Shown here piece after piece: positions 52,985 through 60,073 of a stretch of DNA of 60,073 nt (the stretch's first letter is position 1; each line of letters opens with the position of its first letter). The notes beneath the pieces were generated by a model. That model worked only from the letters and a program-made list of their open reading frames with translations. It made no database searches and was not told the origin of the DNA. A program made the translations under genes and the position numbers. The stretch is from Bifidobacterium avesanii (GTDB lineage: Bacteria > Actinomycetota > Actinomycetes > Actinomycetales > Bifidobacteriaceae): positions 1 through 60,073 of the forward strand of contig NZ_WBSN01000016.1 of assembly GCF_009299475.1 (NCBI RefSeq). Direction: 5' to 3'.

Positions 52985-53090
52985 ATTGCGGGCTCAAAAC
53001 GACGAAATTCCGGGTTCTAAGCGCCAAACGGACGCTGTGGCGGGGGTTTGGCGCTTAGAATTGCCGATTTCGTCGTTTTGAGCCCGCAAT
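52985..53090. repeat. GGGCTCAAAACGACGAAAT palindrome, copy 7 (best preserved)
   Basis: The outer arms 52985-53008 and 53067-53090 are perfect 24-bp inverse repeats. The inner arms TTCTAAGCGCCAAAC (53015-53029) and GTTTGGCGCTTAGAA (53046-53060) are also perfect. The loop is GGACGCTGTGGCGGGG. Only the short bulge between arms is unpaired. It defines the consensus for the family. Confidence 0.9.
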
Positions 53091-53112
53091 GTTGCCCTGC
53101 GCACTGCTTGCG

Positions 53113-53295
53113 GCACTGGATCCGCTCAATTTGCGGACCGACGCTTGTGCACATTGAGCAGTTCCAGTGCGTACCGGCCGCTTCGGCGCCGCGCGGCACT
53201 GGATTCGCTCAATCCGCAGCCCATCCGAAACACAATGAGCGGATCCAGTGCGGCGACGAGGCCGGAGGCCCCATACCGCACTGGATCCGTTCAAC
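53113..53295. repeat. GCACTGGATCCGCTCAAT palindromes, two full copies and a half
   Basis: Unit 1 pairs 53113-53130 with 53153-53170 (ATTGAGCAGTTCCAGTGC). Unit 2 pairs 53196-53213 with 53233-53251. A third left arm lies at 53278-53295. The arms are ~18 bp with one or two mismatches and loops of ~20 bases. A related half-arm lies at 139-160. Confidence 0.8.
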
Positions 53296-53322
53296 CTGCA
53301 CCCGAGGTGACGATGCAGCGTG

Positions 53323-56300
53323 CTACTTCGTGGCTATCTTGACCGGGACCGCGGTGGCGTACTTTCCGGTACCAAAGCCCAGGAGTCCCTCACCCGAGTA
53401 ACCCCAGCTCCATACCTGACCGGTCTTGTCAATGGCGTAATTGACCTGGGTGGAATATACCCAATCGCGCCTTTCACTGAGCCCGGTCAAGTTTGCAATG
53501 TTCTTCACCTGTGCCGGCGTGGACACGAACGGCTTGTCGCGCGCCGTTACGCCAATGCCCAGAAGACTGGCATCTGCACTTCCGTCCCGCGTAGTGTTGC
53601 TGCCCCATGCGAACACCTTGCCGGATGTGGTCAGCGCGAACATGCTGGCTGCGGGCGAACCGTCGTAGTAGGCGCCGCCGACAGTCAGCCGCGTCACGCC
53701 GGACAGCCCGGTCACCTGGAGCGGCGTGTTCACCGCGTGACTCGGTTCGTCGTCGCCCACGCCGAGCAGACCGGCAGAGTTCGGGCCCCACGCCTTCACC
53801 GTGCCGTTGTTGAGCACGGCGAACATGGTCCCGGCTGACCCGTCAGCTCGACCGGCATTGACGAGCTGCTTGACCTGCGACAGGGTCTCCACCTTGACCG
53901 GATCCTGATGAATGGCCGACGTGGTGTTGGAGCCGGTGCCATCGTAGCTTGCGGAGCCCCACACCTTCACCGTGCCATCGTTCGCCAGCGCATAGATGGC
54001 ATTTCCAGCCACCTCGATCTGGCGGACGTTCACCAATCCCTTGGCCGTCACCGGAGCGTTGGCACGGCAATTATCGTGCGAGCCGTCGCAGCTAAGGTCG
54101 TCGACATCGCCCCACACCTTGACGCTGCCATCGTTGAGCAAGGCTACATAGGTAGGACCGCCATAGGAAACATTACGCACAGCGAACTGTCTGACATTGC
54201 TCAGACCGGGAACCGGGCGCGCCGTGGTAACGGACTCATCATCGGAACCGACGCCGACGGTGCCGTAATAGTTACGGCCCCATGCCCACACGCTGCCATC
54301 CTTGCGGATGGCGAACCGCGCACCACGGTCACTATAGGCATTATCCATGCTCGCCATGTACAGATGATCCACATCCGTCAGACCGGGCAATTGCGTCGGC
54401 ACATTGATGAACTGGTCGGTGTTGCCCACGCCCAGGCTGGAGAAACCCTGATAGCCCCATGCCCACACGGTGTTATCGTCCTTCACCGCATAGACCTGAG
54501 CAAAGCCCCATCCATTCGGGCTCATGACGATGTCCCTGACGCCGGTCAGACCGGGCACCTGCCGCGGCGTGTAACTGCCGGCACCGCTCGCCAGTCCGGA
54601 TCCCATGAGCACGGCGTCGTCACCCCATGCCCACACGGTGCCGTCGTCCTTGAGGGCCAGCACGGCGCCATCCTGATCCGTCACGACCTTGCGCACATGG
54701 TCGAGTCCGAGAATCGGATTCGGACGCATCGAGTCAAAGCCTTCGGGCCATCCGCTCGGATTGCCCTGACCGAGCTCATACGAACCGGTGCCCCACGAGA
54801 GCACGGTGCCGTCATTCCTCACCAGGAACGCGGTTTCCTTGCCGATAACCACCGACTGCTCGTTGGCGGGCAGGTCGGCGGGCGGAGCGGGTTCCTTGCT
54901 GTAGTGGACGTAAAGCGTCACGGCCTTGTCCGGCACGGTGTACTCGCTGCCGAGCGCGATCCTGGCGCCGGAGCCGTCCGCCGTGGTGGTGAAGCCGTCG
55001 ATGCCGTCAAGCGTGCCGGATGCGACGCCGAGCTGCTTTTCGACGTAGTCCTGCGTGAGCTTGATTTTCTCGCCGAGCTTGTATTCGACGGTCTTGGAGT
55101 CGCCATAGCGCGGGTCGGTGAACGTCACGTTGACGAGCACGTCCTTGTCCGGCGCGCACTGGCCGATCTGCCAGTCCTTGCTGTAGACCGTGACCGGGCC
55201 CAGCTTCTCCTCCTTGAAGTCATGCTTGAGGAGCTCCTTGTTGCCCAGCGGCAGCTTGAAGTTCACGCCCGACTGCAGGGAACCGGCGAGGGACAGCTTC
55301 ACCTTGGCGTCCGCGGCGTGGTCGGCGTCCGCCTTGTTCGTCTTGAACGAGGCGTCCACCTGACCCTTGACCTTGGCCGTGATGTTCACGCCGGCCGAAT
55401 CGTACAGGTACAGCGCCGGCTTGATCCACGGTCCGGCGGCGGCGTTCAGCGTGCCATCGGCCTGCAGGTCATTGAGGTACGAGCAGTTGGAGGAATGATC
55501 GTCCGACGACTTGCTTTCGTTGATGTCGATGGGGTTCCACCGCCCGGCGTGCACGTAGACGACGCCGTACTCGTAGTGGTTGTCCCACTTCGGGTTGTAC
55601 GAGGCGTTGAACTTGGCGTCCAGATTGCCTTCGAAGCCCATTTGCATCTCCGCCGTCAGCGTGATCGTCACCCCGCCCACGACGAACGTGACCGGCTTGC
55701 CCTTGATCGTCGCCAGCGTGTTGTTGAAGGACTCGTGGATGGCGCCCCACGCCTTGAGATCCATCTCGGCGTGGCTGTCGCCGTAGGTCCACACCTTGAA
55801 CTTGTAGACGTACGGAAGGAAGATCTCGTAAAAGTGGTTCGGATAGGCGATCTGCATCTGGAAGCGCACGCCGTACTTGCCCTTGAAGCTCGCCTGCAGC
55901 GAGGCGCCCAAGGTGCGCTCGGCCTCCATCTTCGCCTTGATCTTCTCCTTCTCGATCTTGTCGCTCTGACCGCAGGACGCCTTCTTCTCCACCTGCTCCT
56001 TGCCGTTCTCCGAGGTCTTGGCATAGGCGCCGTAGCAGGAGACGTCGATCTGGGCGAACTTGAGGTCCTTGTCCGGTTCCCACGTGCCGGAACGGGCGGC
56101 GGCACTTGCGCTCAGCATCGCGGAGGACGGGGTCATGGCCCTGCTGCCGGAGGTCGCCGGCAGGTCCTCGGTGGGCGCGGGGTCCTGGCCGCCATCGCCG
56201 GAGGACGGAGCATCGCCGGTTTCGGTCAGCTTCACCGTGGGCGCATTGTCGTCGCCAAGCGAGGTGTAGGACGGATCCAGCTTCGCGGAGGATTCGTCAA

Positions 56301-58113
56301 CCGTGCTGCCCGTCGAGGGGAACGCCGGCTGGTCCTGATCAATGTTGGCCTGATAGATCACATCCGTGAGCTGTGCGTCCTCGGTGGTGACGAGCCAGCC
56401 GTCGGCGGTCTTCTGCACGCCGAGCACCTTGCGCAGGAATCCCTTGGGCGCGGCCGCACCGGGCGTCGCGCTCATGATCTGGCCGGGCGTCAGGTTCGGA
56501 TCGCCCTTGAACAGGACGGTGTTGGCCTCCACTTTGGCGATCGGCGCGGACTGGTCGTCCGACACCACCGTGGTGGCCTGCGGGTTGATGACCGTATCGT
56601 CCGGGGCGGGCAGCGCCACGTTGATCGCACGGTCAGCCTGCGCCGCGTCACCGGCGCGGGTCACCGCCTTGGCGCTGAATGCATACTGCTTGGTGGATGG
56701 CACGGCGGTCTGGTACTTCCAGTGCGCACCATCCGCGGCGTAGGTCACCGCCGCGTCGCCAATGAGGTTGCCATCCGCATACACCTCCACGCGATCCACG
56801 GCAACGGCCGACTTGACCGTGCCTTCAAGCGTCAGTTTGCCTTCGGTGGCCAGATTGACGTCCACGCCCTGCGCCGGGGAATCCAGTGTGGTGGCAACGT
56901 CTTTGGCGGCGCCATCCGGCACCTGACCGATCACGTCTCCCAACAGCAACGCCTGTGACGAGATTCCGGCAGCATTGGAAGTGACCGACGCGCCATCCTT
57001 GGCTGCGGTATCAACCACGTCGAGCTGTGCGAGCGCGCCGTCGGTCTTATCCACCACGGCGCCACGCGCACGTCCCTTCACCGCCGAGCCATACTCGGTG
57101 AAGACATGGGCGGCGGACGCGTCCGCGGGCTTGTCCGCGCTTACCAGAGCCAGAGCGAACGTGCCGTCGGCGGAGCGGTTCGCCAGCTCCACCGGCTGCG
57201 GCGCATAGGCCGCCGCGCCTTGGGTCTTCACCCATTGGGAACCGGAGGAGGGCACATAGCCGCCCTCCACGTTGGCCGTCGCGGCGTCCTGCGCCGAACC
57301 GGCGACCCAGCCGCGCACGTCCAGTCGGACTTCGCCCAGATCCTTGTCCGCGCTGATCTCAAGCGCGCCCTTGTCATCCGGAACGGCGACGGTGGAAACC
57401 ACACTGCGTCCCGCCGGAACCGCGAAGGTCTGGCCGGCAAGCGTCACGTTGCCGGCGTCCTTGGCGTCGAACGTCGCGGTCACGGCGGCGGCGCGCACCT
57501 GTTCGACGGGAACGCCGCCCTCGCCGACCACGCCAATGCTCAGCGGGTTCCGGGTCAGTTCGTCGCCGCCCAACTTCGCGGCGGTGTCCGCACGGGTGAC
57601 CGGCTTGTCCACCGCATTGAACGAGCCGGGAGCGGTGGTTTGGGCGTCGGCGGGCGTCTGGAACGCGGCCACGACCTCCACGCGCGCATCCGCGGCGGCG
57701 TTGGAGGACACCTTGACCTTTCCGGCCCGCACCGGCGCGAACACCGTCTGCGACGCATCATGTCCCTTGGCCACGAACAGCGCCGGCGATCCCTCCACAT
57801 TCACGGTGGTGTCCTGCTTGGCGCCGATCACGCTGATGCGCAGCAGCGCCGACGTGGCGGCATCCAGACCGGGCAGCGTCAAATCCGCGCTCGCGTCGTC
57901 GGTGGACAGAGCGCCCATCCCGATCTCACTTTCCACCACGGGCACGCGGATACGGGCGTCATAGCCGATCGCCGGCGTGGTGGAGGCCAGTTGCGGCGTC
58001 CCCTGTTCCGAACCGTCCGCAGCATTCGCAGTCGTCGCGGGCGCGAAGCCGATCATCATGGCCGCGGCTCCCAGCGTCGCGATGGTTCTGCCGAGCCAAT
58101 TCATCCTGGTCAT
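53323..58113 (-). CDS. Very large secreted protein with a C-terminal RCC1-type beta-propeller
   Basis: A 1,596-residue protein with a signal peptide (TIATLGAAAMMIGFAPATTA, cleavage near ANA-AD). Residues ~50-330 appear to hold two related beta-sandwich domains. About 430-560 is Ig-like (LTLEGTVKSAVAVDRVEVYA). About 660-980 is a mixed region with conserved Cys. About 985-1075 resembles a Listeria-Bacteroides (Flg_new-type) repeat. From ~1095 to the end there are about seven RCC1 repeats with recurrent DGTVWAWG/NGTVKAWGPN units, enough for one propeller. No LPXTG-like anchor is seen. It starts two bases after the stop of an anchored surface protein, so it is probably held by that partner or released. 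Function unknown; adhesion or glycan binding is plausible. The ATG at 58113 follows GGGGGAAG at 5 bases. Confidence 0.82.
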   Translation of the reverse strand: MTRMNWLGRTIATLGAAAMMIGFAPATTANAADGSEQGTPQLASTTPAIGYDARIRVPVVESEIGMGALSTDDASADLTLPGLDAATSALLRISVIGAKQDTTVNVEGSPALFVAKGHDASQTVFAPVRAGKVKVSSNAAADARVEVVAAFQTPADAQTTAPGSFNAVDKPVTRADTAAKLGGDELTRNPLSIGVVGEGGVPVEQVRAAAVTATFDAKDAGNVTLAGQTFAVPAGRSVVSTVAVPDDKGALEISADKDLGEVRLDVRGWVAGSAQDAATANVEGGYVPSSGSQWVKTQGAAAYAPQPVELANRSADGTFALALVSADKPADASAAHVFTEYGSAVKGRARGAVVDKTDGALAQLDVVDTAAKDGASVTSNAAGISSQALLLGDVIGQVPDGAAKDVATTLDSPAQGVDVNLATEGKLTLEGTVKSAVAVDRVEVYADGNLIGDAAVTYAADGAHWKYQTAVPSTKQYAFSAKAVTRAGDAAQADRAINVALPAPDDTVINPQATTVVSDDQSAPIAKVEANTVLFKGDPNLTPGQIMSATPGAAAPKGFLRKVLGVQKTADGWLVTTEDAQLTDVIYQANIDQDQPAFPSTGSTVDESSAKLDPSYTSLGDDNAPTVKLTETGDAPSSGDGGQDPAPTEDLPATSGSRAMTPSSAMLSASAAARSGTWEPDKDLKFAQIDVSCYGAYAKTSENGKEQVEKKASCGQSDKIEKEKIKAKMEAERTLGASLQASFKGKYGVRFQMQIAYPNHFYEIFLPYVYKFKVWTYGDSHAEMDLKAWGAIHESFNNTLATIKGKPVTFVVGGVTITLTAEMQMGFEGNLDAKFNASYNPKWDNHYEYGVVYVHAGRWNPIDINESKSSDDHSSNCSYLNDLQADGTLNAAAGPWIKPALYLYDSAGVNITAKVKGQVDASFKTNKADADHAADAKVKLSLAGSLQSGVNFKLPLGNKELLKHDFKEEKLGPVTVYSKDWQIGQCAPDKDVLVNVTFTDPRYGDSKTVEYKLGEKIKLTQDYVEKQLGVASGTLDGIDGFTTTADGSGARIALGSEYTVPDKAVTLYVHYSKEPAPPADLPANEQSVVIGKETAFLVRNDGTVLSWGTGSYELGQGNPSGWPEGFDSMRPNPILGLDHVRKVVTDQDGAVLALKDDGTVWAWGDDAVLMGSGLASGAGSYTPRQVPGLTGVRDIVMSPNGWGFAQVYAVKDDNTVWAWGYQGFSSLGVGNTDQFINVPTQLPGLTDVDHLYMASMDNAYSDRGARFAIRKDGSVWAWGRNYYGTVGVGSDDESVTTARPVPGLSNVRQFAVRNVSYGGPTYVALLNDGSVKVWGDVDDLSCDGSHDNCRANAPVTAKGLVNVRQIEVAGNAIYALANDGTVKVWGSASYDGTGSNTTSAIHQDPVKVETLSQVKQLVNAGRADGSAGTMFAVLNNGTVKAWGPNSAGLLGVGDDEPSHAVNTPLQVTGLSGVTRLTVGGAYYDGSPAASMFALTTSGKVFAWGSNTTRDGSADASLLGIGVTARDKPFVSTPAQVKNIANLTGLSERRDWVYSTQVNYAIDKTGQVWSWGYSGEGLLGFGTGKYATAVPVKIATK

Positions 58114-58115
58114 CG

Positions 58116-59195
58116 TCACTTCCCCCATTCCGTGCGGTTGTCGCCAGCGCTCTTGCAAGTACGTACAACCTTGGATACCGTGCCGGTCACCGCGAGAGCG
58201 ACGGCGACCGCGGCGACCGCTGCCACGCTCACGCCAGTGCGGCCGAGCTTGAACTGCTGCTGAGCACCGGCATTGTTCGTACCGTTGGCACCGCCGCTCT
58301 TCGGCTCGATTTTGCCGTTCTGCATGTTGGTGTTGTCATTGGGCTGCTGCGCGGCATTGTCGCCATTGCCGGTGTTACCGTCATTCCCGCTGTTACCGGC
58401 ATTGCCGGTGCCACCGTTATTGCCCGTATCCTGACCGGAACCATTCTGGTTCTGAACACCGTTGCCGGAACCTGCGCCGCCATTGTTGTTCTGATTCCCA
58501 TTGGAACCGGGTTGCTGTTCCGTTCCTCCATTGGAACCAGTGGCACCGCCGCCGTTGCCGCCGTTGGACTGGCCGGAACCGTTGCCGTTGGTCCCGCCGT
58601 TGCCGCCATTATTGGACTGGCCGCCGCCGGGCTGCTCATTCCCGCCGGGCTGACCGCCGTTGCCGCCACCGGGATTGGTATTGCCTCCCGGCTGTTCATT
58701 CCCTCCAGGCTGATCGTTGCCCCCTGGGTTGGTGTTACCTCCAGGCTGATTATTGCCGCCGCCGGGTTGCTCGTTCCCGCCGGGCTGATCGCCGCCACCA
58801 GATTCGCTTGTCTTGGGCAAGGTGACGTCAGCCGACTGTTCCGACAGCAGCACACCATTGCCATCCACAAAGGTAACCGATACATGGGCCGAGACCCCCG
58901 CGACCGAATACGACAGCGTCAGCGTCTTATTGCCCGCATCCGCACCCGTCACCGCAGTGTACCCGAGGAACGAATCCTTGAAGTTCAATGCCGTTCCGTC
59001 AAGAGCTCCGTTAACGGTACCGGGCTGACTGGGAGACGCCACGTCAACCCAAACCTGCGCGGTTTGCGCGGGCGCGACGAACTGGCCCGTGTAGCTATCC
59101 GCCTGAGCGGGCACAGTCAATCCCCCAAGCAGCACCACTGAACCGGCGAATGCGCCCAGCGCCACCCGCACCATTTCCTTCTTCTTACCTCGCAT
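58116..59195 (-). CDS. Gly/Asn/Gln-rich surface protein with a sortase-like C-terminal signal
   Basis: A 359-residue protein. It has a basic N-terminus and signal peptide (VALGAFAGSVVLLGGLTVPA, cleavage near AQA-D). A ~95-residue beta domain follows (DVASPSQPGTVNGALDGTAL, LSYSVAGVSAHVSVTFVDGN). Then ~190 residues of QPGGN, NPGG and NGG repeats would make an extended flexible stalk. It ends with LGRTG, a hydrophobic segment (VSVAAVAAVAVALAVTG) and positive charges. This is the layout of an LPXTG sorting signal with Gly in place of Pro. The ATG follows AAAGGA at 8 bases. It is first in an operon with the RCC1 protein, two bases downstream. No sortase gene is in the window. Confidence 0.8.
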   Translation of the reverse strand: MRGKKKEMVRVALGAFAGSVVLLGGLTVPAQADSYTGQFVAPAQTAQVWVDVASPSQPGTVNGALDGTALNFKDSFLGYTAVTGADAGNKTLTLSYSVAGVSAHVSVTFVDGNGVLLSEQSADVTLPKTSESGGGDQPGGNEQPGGGNNQPGGNTNPGGNDQPGGNEQPGGNTNPGGGNGGQPGGNEQPGGGQSNNGGNGGTNGNGSGQSNGGNGGGATGSNGGTEQQPGSNGNQNNNGGAGSGNGVQNQNGSGQDTGNNGGTGNAGNSGNDGNTGNGDNAAQQPNDNTNMQNGKIEPKSGGANGTNNAGAQQQFKLGRTGVSVAAVAAVAVALAVTGTVSKVVRTCKSAGDNRTEWGK

Positions 59196-59973
59196 AAGCA
59201 GATCCTTTCACTACGAGGCCCTTCCTGATCCAGCGTTGCACTCCCCCCAAGACTTTTTGACCGCAAATCCGTCGTTTTTGATCGCGCAATTTCTCGTCAA
59301 AGCATCTATTCATCATGAATTCACAGCCCATTCCCCTTGTATTCACTCACATCAATGGGCGTAATTTTCGAATGCGACACCTTACATGTTTCAACCATTT
59401 CATCGCTTTCTGCGCGCAAATGACATAACACCCATACCCCCACTTGAATCGATCCACCGTAAGGGGCACACCTGAGACGATTAACCGGAGCATCATCGAC
59501 CGCACCGTCTCAATGAGTTGAACGATCCATATGCCAACTGACCATCATGAAACCCCGGTGGTTTGTCAGGACGCGAATAGGCATCATATGCCGGATGCGA
59601 CAGCGAACGGGCAAGACTGACATCAGCCTGCCGACGCTCGTGCTCATCCGCACGACATGCAACACTTGACAGTCAACCGTTAGGTCTGCTGGCCCCGAAT
59701 CCATCCCTGCAATGCACGCCCATGCGACGTTCGCCGTATGGCTATCGTTAAATGAATCCGTAGCACCGTACTGTGCGGCTTGTGCGACTTGTGTGACTTA
59801 GGCTCCGCGCATACATGCCGCAACGCATCTGATTTGCGGGCTCAAAACGACGAAATCTGTGATTCTAAGTGCCAAACCCCCGCCACAGCGTCCGTTTGGC
59901 GCTTAGAATCGCCAATTTCGTCGTTTTGAGCCCGTAATGTCGCCGGCGGGGGTGCGGACTTTTTCTTGGACGG
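59196..59973. other. 778-bp gap upstream of the surface operon
   Basis: It should hold the operon's promoter within 59196-59450, an AT-richer stretch, but no hexamer pair was convincing. Bases 59832-59938 are a palindrome copy. Bases 59947-59973 belong to the insertion sequence end. The rest (59450-59830) shows nothing recognisable beyond short TGTGCGACTTG words near 59778-59800. Confidence 0.5.
59832..59938. repeat. GGGCTCAAAACGACGAAAT palindrome, copy 8 (loop reversed)
   Basis: The arms match copy 7, but the loop reads CCCCGCCACAGCGTCC, the reverse complement of the copy 7 loop. The element is therefore inserted in the opposite orientation. It lies 8 bases inside the insertion sequence end. 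Confidence 0.88.
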
Positions 59974-60073
59974 CTACACCGCCAGCCCAAGGTGTCTGCG
60001 GTATTGCACCGGGCTCATCCAGCCCAGCGACTTCTTGATACGGGTCCCATTGTAATGGGACAGGTAGGCGGCC
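59947..60073 (-). mobile_element. Right end of a second IS3-type copy, cut by the window edge
   Basis: The exact reverse complement of 1-127. The two copies face each other outward from the window, as if the whole segment lay between inverted insertion sequences, or as if one repeat node capped both ends of a contig. Confidence 0.8.
59974..60072 (-). CDS. IS3-family transposase, C-terminal fragment (second copy)
   Basis: It encodes the same 32 C-terminal residues as the fragment at 2-100, ending at a TAG (59974-59976). It is truncated only by the window edge. Confidence 0.8.
   Translation of the reverse strand, partial: AAYLSHYNGTRIKKSLGWMSPVQYRRHLGLAV

Larger units (their letters stand above)
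52970..53322. other. 353-bp gap filled by two palindrome families
   Basis: It lies between the convergent GH13 and RCC1 genes. Bases 52985-53090 hold the cleanest copy of the window-wide palindrome. Bases 53113-53295 hold two full hairpins and one half of a GCACTGGATCCGCTCAAT family. These hairpins may act as terminators for both genes. No coding frame is convincing. Confidence 0.7.

Noticed and set aside
55900..56160. LPATS in the RCC1 protein as a sortase signal
   Set aside because: It lies mid-protein, with no Gly at the right place and no following membrane segment; the C-terminus has no anchor.
53908..56958. Frame of about 1,000 codons opposite the RCC1 gene
   Set aside because: The RCC1 frame has a signal peptide, repeats and a ribosome binding site; the opposite frame has none.
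1..60073. tRNA, rRNA and riboswitch genes
   Set aside because: The gaps were read for tRNA-like ends and known leader motifs and none was convincing; a covariance-model scan would be needed to exclude small structured RNAs.

Overview
The window looks like a short-read contig from a high-GC actinobacterium, almost certainly a Bifidobacterium. It has a large S10-spc ribosomal cluster, a bifunctional AdhE, several LacI-type sugar regulators each beside a glycan operon, a sugar ABC importer without its own ATPase gene, GH2, GH30 and GH13 enzymes, and many AAGGAG-type ribosome binding sites. No rRNA, tRNA or CRISPR array was recognised. The first and last 127 bases are exact reverse complements. 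Each holds the last 32 codons of an IS3-type transposase, so the window is bounded by two oppositely oriented copies of one insertion sequence; the exact 127-base length suggests an assembly k-mer overlap.

Layout: (1) 0.2-5.1 kb: an intracellular GH30 glycosidase with a divergent DeoR/LacI hybrid regulator, then a DUF4097-PadR pair. (2) 6.0-12.5 kb: a LacI regulator, the MTA/SAH nucleosidase mtnN, a transglutaminase-like protein with an ATP-grasp/alpha-E protein, and truA with a large insertion. (3) 13.3-16.3 kb: the alpha operon (infA-rpmJ-rpsM-rpsK-rpoA-rplQ). (4) 17.1-29.1 kb: a glycan-use island on the same strand (LacI, sialate O-acetylesterase, GH2, solute-binding protein, two permeases) lying between adk and infA. 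(5) 29.3-41.2 kb: adk, secY and the spc and S10 operons. (6) 42.3-48.6 kb: an AbiEi/DUF559-type protein bracketed by palindromic repeats, a GT2 glycosyltransferase, acetolactate decarboxylase and adhE. (7) 49.0-53.0 kb: a ROK regulator translationally coupled to a glycogen-debranching-type GH13. (8) 53.3-59.2 kb: a two-gene secreted/surface locus made of a sortase-like-anchored Gly/Asn-rich protein and a 1,596-residue RCC1-propeller protein.

Regulation is unusually legible. The island LacI gene and the GH2 gene share an AGGTAA-N4-TTACCT operator exactly 2 bp below the -10 box. The ABC importer and the esterase share a different operator, TTACA-N4-TGTAA type, abutting a TACACT -10 box. adhE carries a perfect TGTGA-NNTANN-TCACA site (CRP/GlxR consensus). 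The ROK gene has two adjacent palindromes upstream. infA has a good promoter of its own, which would let the alpha operon tolerate the island upstream.

The most striking feature is intergenic. Most gaps over 300 bp are filled by long imperfect palindromes of about 60-125 bp, in at least five sequence families. One family occurs eight times across the window, with its loop in both orientations. Another brackets the AbiEi/DUF559 gene and supplies that gene's stop codon. No transposase that could mobilise them is visible. They look like non-autonomous elements, or a class of structured intergenic RNA/DNA, and are the best candidates here for something undescribed.
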